Assembly: GCA_903930425.1 (NCBI GenBank)
Contig: CAIYYV010000043.1
Coordinates: forward strand, 1-40,697
DNA length: 40,697 nucleotides
Direction of reading: 5' to 3'
DNA from: Akkermansiaceae bacterium
GTDB lineage: Bacteria > Verrucomicrobiota > Verrucomicrobiia > Verrucomicrobiales > Akkermansiaceae
Every line of letters begins with the position of its first letter. The stretch's first letter is position 1. Below the pieces are notes generated by a model. It was not told the DNA's origin, did no database searches, and saw nothing but the letters and a program-made list of their open reading frames with translations. This document shows positions 8,032 to 17,582 of the stretch, in pieces. The translations under genes were made by a program, and so were the position numbers.

Positions 8032-8976
8032 ATGATCTCACGCTACCGCCTGAAGGCGCGCGGCTTGCTCAACTCAATCTCCAGGCGACACGACTTCGAT
8101 GGCGCGCTCATCCAGATAGACGGCGGATTCGGGTGCCTCCACCCGTGGCCCGAACTCGGCGACCCGTCGTTAGAAAAATGTTTGGCGGATCTGGCGGGTG
8201 ACCGGCGATGGCCGATCGTGAGGCGGGCGGTCCGCTGCGCGGAATATGACCGGGTGGCCCGCGAATTCGAACATTCCTTGTTCGAGGATATGGAGGTGCC
8301 GGAAAGTCATGCCACGCTCACCCGACAAAATCGCGAGGCCGTGGCCCTCGCGGTGGATGCCGGATTCACCACGGTGAAACTCAAGGCCGGACGCGATCCG
8401 GCAGCCGAGGCCGGGTTTCTCGAGGCAATGGTGGCGGAGTTTCCCTCACTGAAGTGGCGGCTGGATTTCAATGAATCGTTAGAATCCGGAGAAACCGCAG
8501 AATTTCTGTTAGGTCTTTCCAAGAACGCCCGCGCGGCGATTGATTTTGTCGAGGACCCGTGCCCGTATTCGGAATCCGCATGGATCGACCTTCACCGCAA
8601 GACGGGCGTGAATCTGGCCATCGACCGCGAGGCGGCACCGCTTCATTCCGCCGCGCAGGTCATGGTGATCAAGCCCGCGGTTGACGAGCCATTTTTGCTT
8701 GGGGAGGCGGCCATCCGCAACCGCCAACAAGTGGTGCTCACAAGTTATATGGATCATCCGGTCGGCCAAACCTTTGCCGCGTGGGAGGCTGCGCGACTCG
8801 GATTGCAATTCCCCGGTTTGGTCGGTCTTTGCGGGTTACAGACGCAGTCATTGTTTGAGGAGGATGCATTCAGTGAAATGCTGGGTGCGGGGTCGCCGGT
8901 CTTTCAGGTGCCCGAGGGAAATGGGCTGGGATTTGATGATTTGCTGGACGCCTTGCCATGGAAGCGACTTATCTAA
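8032..8976 (+). CDS. menC: o-succinylbenzoate synthase
   Basis: Enolase-superfamily enzyme dehydrating SHCHC to o-succinylbenzoate in menaquinone synthesis. From ATG 8032 it is 314 aa. Barrel residues are in order: TVKLKAGRD (KxK, catalytic Lys), RLDFNES (metal Asp), FVEDP (metal Glu), AIDREAA (metal Asp), MVIKPA (second catalytic Lys). ATG 8032 (MISRYRLKARGL) places the family N-terminal strand at the start; ATGs at 7993 and 8008 and TTG 7969 are also in frame. The stop overlaps the menE start by 19 nt, so the two are translated together. Confidence 0.9.
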   Translation: MISRYRLKARGLLNSISRRHDFDGALIQIDGGFGCLHPWPELGDPSLEKCLADLAGDRRWPIVRRAVRCAEYDRVAREFEHSLFEDMEVPESHATLTRQNREAVALAVDAGFTTVKLKAGRDPAAEAGFLEAMVAEFPSLKWRLDFNESLESGETAEFLLGLSKNARAAIDFVEDPCPYSESAWIDLHRKTGVNLAIDREAAPLHSAAQVMVIKPAVDEPFLLGEAAIRNRQQVVLTSYMDHPVGQTFAAWEAARLGLQFPGLVGLCGLQTQSLFEEDAFSEMLGAGSPVFQVPEGNGLGFDDLLDALPWKRLI

Positions 8977-10097
8977 CATCCGCCGATTTCTGGAACGACC
9001 GCGCGCCTGTCGCCGCAGCGGAATTCCCCGGAAAAATCCCCGCTGATCCAGAGCTGCGCGGGCATGTCCTCTTCGCCACCTCGGGCAGCGCGGACCATCC
9101 GCGGTGGATCGCCCTGTCCAAATCCGCGTTGCGGGAATCCGCAGCGGCAGTCAACCGCCATCTCACAGTCGGTCCCGACTCGTGCTGGGGTCTCGCGCTC
9201 CCGACGCAGCACGTCGGCGGCTTCGGCGTGGTGGCCCGCGCGGCGGCTGCGGATTGCGCGCTGCGTGAGTTCCGCGGTCGATGGAATGCGCCGGTCTTCG
9301 CGCAATGGCTGACCGATTATCAAGTGACGCACACCTCGCTCGTGCCCGCGCAGGTGTTTGATTTGGTCGCCTCGCAAGTCACGGCACCGGCCTCGCTCGT
9401 GGCCGTCGTTGTCGGGGGTGGCCACCTCGACGCACCGACTGGCCAAGCGGCGCGCGCCCTCGGTTGGCCGGTTCTCGCAAGTTATGGCATGACCGAGGCC
9501 GGCTCGCAAATTGCCACCCAGGGAATGGATTCGCTGGGCACTCTCTATCAGCCTGCCCCGCTCCCGTTGTTGCCGATCTGGCAGGCGGAAACCACCCCAG
9601 AGCAACTCCTCTGCATTGCCGGACCGGCCCTGTTTTCCGGATGGATGGTGAGCGAGGGGGCCGGGTGGGCCTTTCATCCGCGCCCCTCACCGTGGCATCC
9701 AACCCGCGACCGCGTCACCTTGTCAGAACGGCTTCTCACCCCGATCGGCCGCGCGGACACCCAGGTCAAGGTGCTCGGTGAACTCGTCGATTTGGAGTCG
9801 CTCGAACGCGAGCTGGCAGATCTGTCAGCTGGCAGGTTGACACCCGGTTCAATGGTGATCGTGGCCGTTCCGGACGCGCGCGCCGGGCATCTGTTAGTTC
9901 CGGTTTTCGCTGAATCCACGGATGCTTCGTCGGTCACCGAGGCCCTCATCCGCTATGCCGCAATCGCCCCGGGGTTCCGCCGCTTGCTGGCTCCCGTGCG
10001 GCTCGACTTCCTCCCTGTTAGCCCGTTAGGAAAACCGCGCCGCGCAGAAATCATGGCCGCGATACTGCCTCTCTTGGAAAATCATTCTTGCCGGTAA
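8958..10097 (+). CDS. menE: o-succinylbenzoate-CoA ligase
   Basis: Acyl-adenylate-forming enzyme activating o-succinylbenzoate with ATP and CoA, the step after MenC. Motifs: FATSGSADHPRWI (P-loop-like AMP-binding motif A3), the ALPTQHVGGFG segment typical of MenE, SYGMTEAGSQ (A5), then GRADTQVKVLGELVDLESLE (hinge and C-domain entry) and a late SPLGKPRR with the conserved Lys. At 379 aa it is shorter than most MenE proteins and lacks part of the usual N-terminal domain, as some compact versions do. It follows menC with a 19-nt overlap. Confidence 0.9.
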   Translation: MEATYLTSADFWNDRAPVAAAEFPGKIPADPELRGHVLFATSGSADHPRWIALSKSALRESAAAVNRHLTVGPDSCWGLALPTQHVGGFGVVARAAAADCALREFRGRWNAPVFAQWLTDYQVTHTSLVPAQVFDLVASQVTAPASLVAVVVGGGHLDAPTGQAARALGWPVLASYGMTEAGSQIATQGMDSLGTLYQPAPLPLLPIWQAETTPEQLLCIAGPALFSGWMVSEGAGWAFHPRPSPWHPTRDRVTLSERLLTPIGRADTQVKVLGELVDLESLERELADLSAGRLTPGSMVIVAVPDARAGHLLVPVFAESTDASSVTEALIRYAAIAPGFRRLLAPVRLDFLPVSPLGKPRRAEIMAAILPLLENHSCR

Positions 10098-10133
10098 TCC
10101 TGTTAGGCGCTGGGCGTGATTTCCACTTGGGGT

Positions 10134-11330
10134 TCAGATCACGCCGAGCGACTTACCGGTTTTGACGAATGCGTCGATCCCTTGGTCGAGTTGTTGGCGG
10201 GTGTGGGCGGCGCTGATCTGGGTGCGGATCCGCGCGGCTCCCTGCGGGACCACCGGATAGAAAAACCCGACGGCATAAACGCCGTGACCAAGCAGGGAGT
10301 CGGCAAATTTTTGGGAAAGCGCGGCATCACCTAACATCACGGGGGAAATCGGGTGATCCTTGCCGGCGATGGTGAACCCGGTCTGGGCCATGGCGCTGCG
10401 GAAGTAGTCGGTGTTGGACTTCACCCGATCGGCCAGTTCGGTGGAGGCCGTGAGCATCTCGAGGACCTTGAGCGAGGCGGCGACGATGGGCGGGGCGATG
10501 GTGTTAGAAAACAAGTAGGGTCTGGCACGTTGGCGGAGCAGTTCGATGACTGCCTTGTTGCCGGAGGTATATCCGCCGGACGCGCCGCCAAGCGCCTTGC
10601 CGAGGGTGCCGGTGGTGACATCGATTTTTCCGAACAACCCGCAGTGTTCGTGGGTGCCGCGTCCGCGAGCGCCGAGAAACCCGGTCGAGTGGCAATCGTC
10701 AAAATGCACCATGGCGTCGTATTTTGCGGCGAGTGCGTGGATGGAATCGAGTTGGGCGATGATGCCATCCATCGAGAACACGCCATCAGTGGTGATGAGT
10801 TTAAAGCGCGCGCCGGCGGCATCCGCCTGTTGGAGTTTGGCTTCCAGATCGGCCATGTCGTTGTTGGCATAACGAAAACGCTTGGCCTTGCAGAGCCGGA
10901 CGCCGTCGATAATCGACGCGTGGTTGAGTGAGTCGGAAATCACGGCGTCCTCGTCACCTAACAGCGTTTCGAAGAGGCCGCCATTGGCGTCGAAGCAAGA
11001 GGGAAACAAAATGGTGTCCTCGGTGCCGAGGAATTCCGAGAGGGCGGCCTCGAGTTGTTTGTGGAGGGATTGCGTGCCGCAAATGAAGCGCACGGAGGCC
11101 ATGCCAAATCCCCAGCGGGTGAGTGCGGCCTGGGCGGCGGCAACAACCTGTGGATGATCGGCAAGGCCGAGGTAATTGTTCGCGCAAAGGTTGATGACAG
11201 TGCGGCCGTCATTGAGGCGCACGGTGGCATTCTGGGATGAATCGATCAGCCGTTCACGTTTGTAAAGACCGGCGGATTCAATTTCCGTGAGCGTGGATCG
11301 AAGCGAGGCAAGCAGGAGGGGCGACATCAT
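10134..11330 (-). CDS. kbl: glycine C-acetyltransferase (2-amino-3-ketobutyrate CoA ligase)
   Basis: PLP-dependent alpha-oxoamine synthase of 398 aa that cleaves 2-amino-3-oxobutyrate with CoA to glycine and acetyl-CoA in threonine breakdown. The PLP-binding Lys is K245 in [24 protein letters not shown] (208-220) carries the cofactor-contacting Asp and His, and [15 protein letters not shown] is the family N-terminal signature. Very close to Kbl rather than BioF or HemA. No threonine dehydrogenase (tdh) gene is adjacent, which is unusual. It starts with two adjacent ATGs (11330, 11327). Confidence 0.92.
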   Translation of the reverse strand: MMSPLLLASLRSTLTEIESAGLYKRERLIDSSQNATVRLNDGRTVINLCANNYLGLADHPQVVAAAQAALTRWGFGMASVRFICGTQSLHKQLEAALSEFLGTEDTILFPSCFDANGGLFETLLGDEDAVISDSLNHASIIDGVRLCKAKRFRYANNDMADLEAKLQQADAAGARFKLITTDGVFSMDGIIAQLDSIHALAAKYDAMVHFDDCHSTGFLGARGRGTHEHCGLFGKIDVTTGTLGKALGGASGGYTSGNKAVIELLRQRARPYLFSNTIAPPIVAASLKVLEMLTASTELADRVKSNTDYFRSAMAQTGFTIAGKDHPISPVMLGDAALSQKFADSLLGHGVYAVGFFYPVVPQGAARIRTQISAAHTRQQLDQGIDAFVKTGKSLGVI

Positions 11331-11375
11331 GGCGGCACGATCATGCAGGATCGGCCGTGCTTTGGAATCGCGAAT

Positions 11376-11960
11376 TTAGGCGGGCGGCGCGGCAGACGGT
11401 GCCTCCGGGGCGAGGATGACCTGGGTTTTCGCCCATTCGTCACCGAGGCGGCGGCCGCGCTCGGGTTTGTCCTCACGGGTGAGCAGGACAATCCATTCGA
11501 TGAAGGCAAAGAAAGGAATCGCGAGCACGGCATTGCGGATGAGCGCCGGCTCCCAATTGCCAATCAATGATTTTCCCTCGAGCGTGACTACCCGGAGCTT
11601 CATCGCTTTTTTCCCGACGCTTTGGCCGTTCAAAAACGGCAGCGAATCCCGCGTGACCAAATAACCAAAACCCACGAGCCATGAAATATGCGACGCGAAA
11701 TGCGGTAAAATCTGCGCCACGACGATTTGCAGACCCACGGCCACAAGGGCGTCAATGAGAGCGGCCACAATCCGGGTGCCAAAGGGCGCAAGACTTCCGG
11801 CCTCACCCGCCACCGCATCCGGAACAACGGCAGTTTTCACCAGCACCACCGGGGGGGCCTGCGTGGAATCGAACGCCTCTTTCGAAGGCGGCAATGACGG
11901 CTGCGGCAAATCCGGACTGGGAATCACTGAGGGCACTGACGGGAGCGGTTGTTCATCCAT
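11376..11960 (-). CDS. RDD family membrane protein
   Basis: A 194-aa integral membrane protein. A Pro/Ser-rich cytoplasmic-type N-terminus (1-55) precedes FGTRIVAALIDALVAVG, the RDD signature region with its conserved Arg and Asp, then further hydrophobic segments (about 63-85 and 140-160) with GQSVGKKAMKLRVV between them. RDD proteins are poorly characterised; ion transport has been suggested for some. It lies 45 nt upstream of kbl in the direction of transcription and could be co-transcribed with it. Confidence 0.8.
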   Translation of the reverse strand: MDEQPLPSVPSVIPSPDLPQPSLPPSKEAFDSTQAPPVVLVKTAVVPDAVAGEAGSLAPFGTRIVAALIDALVAVGLQIVVAQILPHFASHISWLVGFGYLVTRDSLPFLNGQSVGKKAMKLRVVTLEGKSLIGNWEPALIRNAVLAIPFFAFIEWIVLLTREDKPERGRRLGDEWAKTQVILAPEAPSAAPPA

Positions 11961-12050
11961 GACAATGCCTTCGATACCACATCATCCCGAAAGGTCGAGG
12001 AGGATTTTAATGACCGCGCTTGATTGAAATCCAGACCATGCGTGCCCTGC

Positions 12051-12749
12051 CTAACCAAAATCGAAGGTGGCTTGCGGGGTGTTTTTCACTGGGGCTTCCA
12101 GTGTCACGCCCTCGCGCAATCCAGCGGCGGAGAACCGGATGAAGCGACTGAGTGCGGCGTCCATGGCGGGCGGTTCCTCCGTGCCGCTTGAGACGGGTTC
12201 GAGCCTGTCTTGGTTCATGAGCAAGTGGATCAAGCCGCCGACCATCAGATGAATCCGCCAGATCAATTCGTCGGCGGCCAGCGACGGCAGGGCGCGGCCC
12301 AATGCGCGGGTGAAGCGTTCGTTGACACGGTGCATCGAGGCTTCCATGGCGACCGGGCAGTCATCGCCCTGCAGGGAAAATATCCGTCCAAGCAATTTGC
12401 ATAACAATCGTTCGGGCATTGCGGACTTGCGAGTGATGCCCACTAACGGACGCGCGAAGGCATCCAGGATTTCTTCTAGCGGCAGCGATTTTCCGGATGT
12501 TTTGCGTTCCGCGGTTTCGAGCCGCACCAGTCGTTCCTCGTTGACCGGGGTGAGGTAGCGCGAGATCACCAGAGCGACCAGTCCGTCACGGGTCCCGAAA
12601 TGATAGTTGATCGCCGCCACATTGGCGTCCGCGCGGTGGGTGATGTCGCGCACCGAGACCGCCTCAAACCCGCGCTCGGCAAACAATTGTTCCGCAGCAT
12701 CTAACAAACGCTGCTTCGATTGGGATTGGGTGGCTGGGATTTCACGCAT
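12051..12749 (-). CDS. TetR/AcrR family transcriptional regulator
   Basis: A 232-aa regulator from ATG 12749. The N-terminal helix-turn-helix is clear: KQRLLDAAEQLFAERGFEAVSVRDITHRADANVAAINYHFGTRDGL (about 10-55). The C-terminal ligand-binding part is helical with a hydrophobic LMVGGLIHLLM stretch. The regulated genes are not evident. It follows argG on the same strand after 48 nt. Unusually for this window the start has a clear Shine-Dalgarno (GGAGG, 7-nt spacer, 12757-12761 on the minus strand), which fixes the ATG. Confidence 0.9.
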   Translation of the reverse strand: MREIPATQSQSKQRLLDAAEQLFAERGFEAVSVRDITHRADANVAAINYHFGTRDGLVALVISRYLTPVNEERLVRLETAERKTSGKSLPLEEILDAFARPLVGITRKSAMPERLLCKLLGRIFSLQGDDCPVAMEASMHRVNERFTRALGRALPSLAADELIWRIHLMVGGLIHLLMNQDRLEPVSSGTEEPPAMDAALSRFIRFSAAGLREGVTLEAPVKNTPQATFDFG

Positions 12750-12756
12750 GGGACGG

Positions 12757-12761
12757 CCTCC
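12757..12761 (-). promoter_or_regulatory. Shine-Dalgarno site of the TetR gene
   Basis: GGAGG on the minus strand, 7 nt before the ATG at 12749. Noted because it is the only convincing Shine-Dalgarno sequence I found among the starts examined in the window, and because it decides this gene's start. Confidence 0.6.
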
Positions 12762-12797
12762 AATCAATCGGATCTGCTGCCGATGTCAAATGTCGGA

Positions 12798-14090
12798 TCA
12801 ACCGAGCGATTTCGCCTGACGAGCGGTGGCTTTGAGGCGCAGCGCATTGAGGGCGATGAAGCCGGTGGCGTCATCCTGATTGTATGCAAGCTCCTGACCG
12901 CCCTCCATGGTGGCGATGGCCTCTGAATACATGCTGAATGGCGACCGGCGGCCCGCCTGCATGACATTGCCTTTATACAGTTTGAGGCGCACTTCACCCG
13001 TGACGGTTTTTTGCGTTTCGGTGACGAGTGCCTGGATCGCCTCGCGCTCGGGGGCAAACCAAAAACCGTTATACACGAGTTGAGCATACTTTGGAATCAG
13101 GCTGTCGCGGATATGCATCGACTCGCGGTCCATCACGAGCGTCTCGAGGTCGCGGTGCGCGGCAAGCAGGATGGTGCCGCCCGGGGTTTCATAAATGCCT
13201 CGCGATTTCATGCCGACAAAGCGGTTTTCCACGATATCGACGCGGCCGATTCCATTGCGCCCACCTAACAGATTGAGCACGCGCATCACGCCGTAGGGCG
13301 AGAGGAGCGCATAGCCGTCGCGTTGTCCGGTGGCGGTCACATCGCCCAACTCGGTGATGATGCCATGGAGGTTCTCATGCTTGAGGCCAATGGCATTGCC
13401 TTTTTCAAACAGGATTTCCAGGGTCTCCGGACAGTCCGGTGCGTCTTCCGGGGAAACCGACAGCACATACATGTCGCGGTCGGCCGGAGTGGTGGCGTCA
13501 TACCACGGGTCTTCCATGGCACCGGCCTCGAACGAAATGTGGAGCAGGTTGCGGTCCATGGAATACGGCTTCTTCATCGACGCCTTGATGGGAATCTGGT
13601 GAGCCTCTGCATAGGCGATCATTTCCGTGCGGCCGGGGAACTGGGCCCGGAACGATGCGTCTCGCCACGGGGCGATGCACTTGACGTGGGGAGCGAGGGC
13701 GGCGGCGGAGAGTTCGAAGCGGACTTGGTCGTTGCCCTTGCCTGTGGCACCGTGGGCGATGGCGTCCGCGCCTTCGGCCAAGGCGACTTCCATCATGCCC
13801 TTGGTGATGCACGGGCGGGCGATCGAAGTGCCTAACAAATACCGGCCTTCATACACCGCGTTCGCCTGGATCATCGGGAAAATGAAATCGCGGGCGAAGT
13901 CCTCGCGCAGATCACCGATGAAACATTTGGAAGCGCCGGTCGAAAGCGCCTTGGCCTCCAGGCCGTCGAGCTCATCGCCTTGGCCGACATCGGCGCAATA
14001 GGCGATGATTTCGGCGGAGTATTTTTGTTTCAACCAGAGCAGGAGGACGGAGGTGTCGAGCCCTCCAGAATAGGCGACGAGAATTTTCAT
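12798..14090 (-). CDS. argG: argininosuccinate synthase
   Basis: Joins citrulline and aspartate using ATP in arginine synthesis. From ATG 14090 it is 430 aa, starting [17 protein letters not shown] with the SGGxDTS pyrophosphate loop. It contains [14 protein letters not shown] (nucleotide and citrulline contacts) and [11 protein letters not shown]. The frame is open upstream to 14150, but the SGGLDTS loop should be close to the N-terminus, so 14090 is the start. Divergent from menA, with about 100 nt between starts. No other arginine genes are nearby. Confidence 0.96.
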   Translation of the reverse strand: MKILVAYSGGLDTSVLLLWLKQKYSAEIIAYCADVGQGDELDGLEAKALSTGASKCFIGDLREDFARDFIFPMIQANAVYEGRYLLGTSIARPCITKGMMEVALAEGADAIAHGATGKGNDQVRFELSAAALAPHVKCIAPWRDASFRAQFPGRTEMIAYAEAHQIPIKASMKKPYSMDRNLLHISFEAGAMEDPWYDATTPADRDMYVLSVSPEDAPDCPETLEILFEKGNAIGLKHENLHGIITELGDVTATGQRDGYALLSPYGVMRVLNLLGGRNGIGRVDIVENRFVGMKSRGIYETPGGTILLAAHRDLETLVMDRESMHIRDSLIPKYAQLVYNGFWFAPEREAIQALVTETQKTVTGEVRLKLYKGNVMQAGRRSPFSMYSEAIATMEGGQELAYNQDDATGFIALNALRLKATARQAKSLG

Positions 14091-14191
14091 GTCGGCGCGG
14101 AGCCAAGCACGAAGCGCCTGTGCGGGCAAGGGTGAAACCGCGTCATGCAAATGGGATCGCCTCGGGTCCGGGATTGGTTTTCACTCGGCCC

Positions 14192-15079
14192 GTGGCCGTT
14201 TCCTTGTTCAAGTCCTGCCTGTTAGCCGCGCGATTCAAGACCTTGCCCGCGGCGATCGTGCCCGTTTGGGTGGCTTGTGTGTTGGCGTGGAAAATCCGCC
14301 GGGTGTTTGACCCGTCGCTCGCGCTGTGCACCTTGTGCGCGGCTCTTGCCATCCAACTCGCAACCAATTTTTTCAATGATGCGATTGATGCCCGGAAGGG
14401 TGCCGACACCGCGCGCCGGCTCGGCCCGGTCCGGGTCACCGCATCCGGGTTGATGCGGCCGCGCGCGGTAATGGCGATTGCCTCGGGGTTTTTGGGGGTG
14501 GCGATGGCTTGCGGAATGCTGCTCTATCAGGTGCGTGGTTGGCCGGTGTTGGCGATCGGGGTTCCCTCGTTGCTGCTGACATACGGCTACACGGGCGGGC
14601 CATTTCCACTCGCCTACCGCGGGATGGGCGAGGCGTTTGTGATCCTTTTTTTTGGCGTCGTGGCGGTGGCGGGTTCGGTGTTCATCCAGACCGGCGAGTG
14701 GCTGCCTGCCGGATTTTTGTTAGGTCTTCAAATCGGCCTGCTTTCGGCGGTGCTCATTTCCATCAACAATTTCCGGGATCGGGACGAGGACGCGACGACC
14801 GGCAAGCGCACCTTGGCGGTGCGTTTCGGGCCGCAGGTGGCGGAATGGTTGATCCGGCTGGAGATTGGGTTGGCGGCGATTGGAGGATGGGTGTGGGTGG
14901 CGATGGATGCCCCATCCTTTGCGTGGGCAAGCGTTCCGGTGTTAGGGATCGGTTGGCACATCATCCGGGGACTGCGCGCGGTGCCGTCGGGTCCGGATTG
15001 CAACCGCTTGCTGGCGCTGGGCGGCGTCCAATTGCTGTGTTTTGCCGTCCTGTTTCATTTGGCAGCGCGGATTGCGTGA
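14192..15079 (+). CDS. menA: 1,4-dihydroxy-2-naphthoate polyprenyltransferase
   Basis: UbiA-family membrane prenyltransferase that attaches the isoprenoid tail to DHNA, giving demethylmenaquinone. From GTG 14192 it is 295 aa with about eight hydrophobic segments. The first Asp-rich motif is NFFNDAIDARKGADT, the second NNFRDRDEDATTGKRTLAVRFG. The N-terminus LLAARFKTLPAAIVPVWV is typical of MenA. GTG 14192 fits the family; the frame is open back to 14120. Completes, with menC and menE, a partial menaquinone set spread over 7 kb, consistent with menaquinone feeding the cytochromes at the right end. Confidence 0.9.
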   Translation: MAVSLFKSCLLAARFKTLPAAIVPVWVACVLAWKIRRVFDPSLALCTLCAALAIQLATNFFNDAIDARKGADTARRLGPVRVTASGLMRPRAVMAIASGFLGVAMACGMLLYQVRGWPVLAIGVPSLLLTYGYTGGPFPLAYRGMGEAFVILFFGVVAVAGSVFIQTGEWLPAGFLLGLQIGLLSAVLISINNFRDRDEDATTGKRTLAVRFGPQVAEWLIRLEIGLAAIGGWVWVAMDAPSFAWASVPVLGIGWHIIRGLRAVPSGPDCNRLLALGGVQLLCFAVLFHLAARIA

Positions 15080-15146
15080 TCCCTGATCCCCGTGTTGCGC
15101 CCGAACTTTTTCTTGGCATTCGGACAGGGAATGCGCAGTGTCGCGT

Positions 15147-15540
15147 TGCCGCTCCCCGGACGGTTGCAATGCCCGCGCAAGCGGGGGTTGAGGAAAGTCC
15201 GGACACCACAGGGCAACGCGCCTCATGAAAGTGGGGGACGGGAACCGCGAGGAACCCGGACGGAAAGTGCCACAGAAAACATACCGCCGATGGCCCGCAA
15301 GGGCACAGGTGAGGGTGAAATGGTGGGGTAAGAGCCCACCGCGCTTCGGGCAACCAAGGCGGCACGGCAAACCCCGCGTGGTGCAAGACATAACAGGGGA
15401 AGGGCGGCCCGCCCGTTTGATCTCCGGGTATTAGTCGCACTCCGCGCAAGCGGGGCACCCCGCGCAAGCGGGGTGAGAGAAATAACCGTCCAGTCCCGCG
15501 AAAGCAGGATGGACAGAATCCGGCTTACAGGGGAGCGGCA
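15147..15540 (+). ncRNA. rnpB: RNase P RNA, bacterial type A
   Basis: Catalytic RNA of tRNA 5' processing. Conserved blocks in order: gaggaaagtccgg near 15189-15201 (CR-I), the acagaaaacataccgcc block near 15272-15290, ggtgagggtgaaatggtg then gtaagagcccaccgcgc, and the 3' gacagaatccggcttacag. The ends are set by P1 pairing of GCCGCTCCCC (15148-15157) with GGGGAGCGGC (15530-15539). Several helices are capped by GCAA tetraloops in a repeated CCGCGCAAGCGG context (near 15173, 15443 and 15459). It follows menA by 67 nt and ends 14 nt from the stop of the convergent Roco gene. Confidence 0.93.
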
Positions 15541-15553
15541 CTCCCCCACTCTT

Positions 15554-17428
15554 TCATGAGGTCACCTCCTCTGTGCCCGAGGTGGCTGACACGCCCACAA
15601 GTGGCGCATCGGGCAAGGCCGTCGAAAAGCACCAAGCCCCGCCGGGCCTGTCCGACAGCGGACGCGCGAGCCCGAGGCGCTCCATGAGATGCATCAAATA
15701 GGCGCGTGAAGCTGCATTTTTTTCCGCATGGAGGACCGCCTCCACATCGGCCTGACTGAGCACTCCCGCGAGTTTTTCCGCGCCCCGAAGCAGGGCATAA
15801 AGGTTTCGGGTGAGCCATTCCGGTTGAAGCATCATGGCTTCTAACAGGATTTGGCCGTTCCGATAATTGAGCGCGGTTCCCAGATGGTGCAGGATGTCTG
15901 ATAGATAGTCCTGTTGTCCCTCGTCGTTCACTCCATGAGTCACACACAGTGCGCGGTAGTCGTCCTGATTCAGGGTAGTCGGCCGGGTGACGGGAGCGGT
16001 GAGCGAGCGGTGCACGGCGTGCCATTCCTCGGGGAAAGGTTCGCGTGCCCATGGCATCCGGTCCACCTCGCGGCACAGCGCGGTTTTCAAGGCGGGGACG
16101 CCCTTTTTTGTCTTACAATCCATTTCCACAAAACCGCGGATGAACGGGTAGCATTCGCGCAGCGCGATCCGATCGACCTCCGGCCGACAACCGGCGACGT
16201 TCCACTGGTTCATCGCCACAATCACCGGCGGACCCTGCCCCGAATCATCTGATCCATGCGCTTGAATCAGCCGCAGCCAGTAGTTCGCATCCTCCCGCTC
16301 GCGGTGGCCCCGACCGGATAACACCACCACATACAGCGCCCGATTGCTGAAAAAAATCGGATGCAGGGCGCGGGTGATTTCCTGCCCGGAAAAATCCCAG
16401 ACATGCACCGTGACGGGCGGCCCTTGGCAGCCATCCATCGTCCAGTCGCACAGCGCGACCCCGGCCGTGCCCGCTTCCCGATCCCGAAACGGCAGGTCCC
16501 TCAAAGCTTGGACCACACTCGTCTTGCCCGCCCCGCTCATTCCTAACACCATGAGCCGTGCCTCGTTCAAGGGACGCGTGTTCCCCGCCAAGCGCGCAAA
16601 ATAAAAATCCAAAATCGAACGTGCGCTGGCGATGCGCGTCTCCTGCGGTTTTCGCGGGTCGGCCCCGAGGACCGAGGACATGAGTTGCAGCGCCGGATTG
16701 TCATGCAATGACAAACTCGACAGACCCTCCAACTCTCCAAGACTCTCCGGCAAGGCGACCAGACGGTTCTCCATGAGCCACAACACCGTCAATTTGGCGA
16801 GTTGACCGATTTCCGATGGCAACGCGCCCAACATGTTGTGCGATACATCAAGCACTGTCAGCGTGACCAACTGACCAAGCTCCGGCGGCAGGGCGGCTAA
16901 CAGATTATCCGATAGGTAGAGCCGCGTCAGTTGGGTGAGGCACCCGATTTCGGGCGGCAATGCGGCGAGTGAGTTATGATCGAGGTAGAGGCGGGTCAGA
17001 TGGGTGAGTTGGCCGAGTTCGGGCGGCACAGTGGTGAGCCGGTTATGGGAGAGATAGAGGCGGGTCAGCCGGGTGAGATGGCCGAGCGTCGGCGGCAGCG
17101 CGGCGAGCCGGTTGTGAGAGAGGTTGAGTTGGGCCAGGGTGGCGAGATCGGCGAGCGCGGCCGGCAGGGATTCTATCAGATTGTGCGAGAGGTCGAGTTG
17201 TTGCAGTTGGGTGAGCGGGTCGATTTCGAGTGGCACGGTGGCCAGGCGGTTGTGCGCGAGATCGAGCGCCGTGAGTTTGGTGAGCCGGCAGATCTCGGGC
17301 GGCAGTCGCGTCAATCCGAGGCCGGCCAGATCGAGGGTGACGGCGCGGCGGCGGCCGCAGTCGCCGATGCGTTTCAGCGCCTCGTCACAGGCCTTTTGTT
17401 CCGCTGGGGTGCTCTCAGGGTCGGGCAT
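15554..17428 (-). CDS. Roco protein: leucine-rich repeats, Roc GTPase, short COR
   Basis: A 624-aa protein. Residues 30-250 form about nine leucine-rich repeats of 23 residues (LTRLYLSHNRLTTVPPELGQ type). The Roc GTPase domain (about 288-435) has G1 GMSGAGKTS (296-304), G3 WDFSGQE (344-350) and a degenerate G4, NQWN (407-410), where NKxD or similar is expected. A COR-like dimerisation region follows (about 440-610) but is short, and there is no kinase or other effector domain. Roco proteins are GTP-dependent dimerising switches; the partner here is unknown. Convergent with rnpB. The start has no Shine-Dalgarno. Confidence 0.88.
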   Translation of the reverse strand: MPDPESTPAEQKACDEALKRIGDCGRRRAVTLDLAGLGLTRLPPEICRLTKLTALDLAHNRLATVPLEIDPLTQLQQLDLSHNLIESLPAALADLATLAQLNLSHNRLAALPPTLGHLTRLTRLYLSHNRLTTVPPELGQLTHLTRLYLDHNSLAALPPEIGCLTQLTRLYLSDNLLAALPPELGQLVTLTVLDVSHNMLGALPSEIGQLAKLTVLWLMENRLVALPESLGELEGLSSLSLHDNPALQLMSSVLGADPRKPQETRIASARSILDFYFARLAGNTRPLNEARLMVLGMSGAGKTSVVQALRDLPFRDREAGTAGVALCDWTMDGCQGPPVTVHVWDFSGQEITRALHPIFFSNRALYVVVLSGRGHREREDANYWLRLIQAHGSDDSGQGPPVIVAMNQWNVAGCRPEVDRIALRECYPFIRGFVEMDCKTKKGVPALKTALCREVDRMPWAREPFPEEWHAVHRSLTAPVTRPTTLNQDDYRALCVTHGVNDEGQQDYLSDILHHLGTALNYRNGQILLEAMMLQPEWLTRNLYALLRGAEKLAGVLSQADVEAVLHAEKNAASRAYLMHLMERLGLARPLSDRPGGAWCFSTALPDAPLVGVSATSGTEEVTS

Positions 17429-17582
17429 TGCCGGAGTATGGTGAGCGGCGCGTCAATTTGCAAGGCGGTGCGGTAATGAACCCGGATCTTCTCAACGCCA
17501 CTTTCGATGCTTGCGGTTACGGGATGAAAAGAGTGTTGTGAGTCGCCGCGTATCGGCCTTGAATCCTCAACCATCACCCCAC

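Noticed and set aside
14509-15228. 239-codon plus-strand ORF over menA and rnpB
   Set aside because: Out-of-frame overlap with menA that runs into the RNase P RNA; low-complexity Arg/Gly composition.
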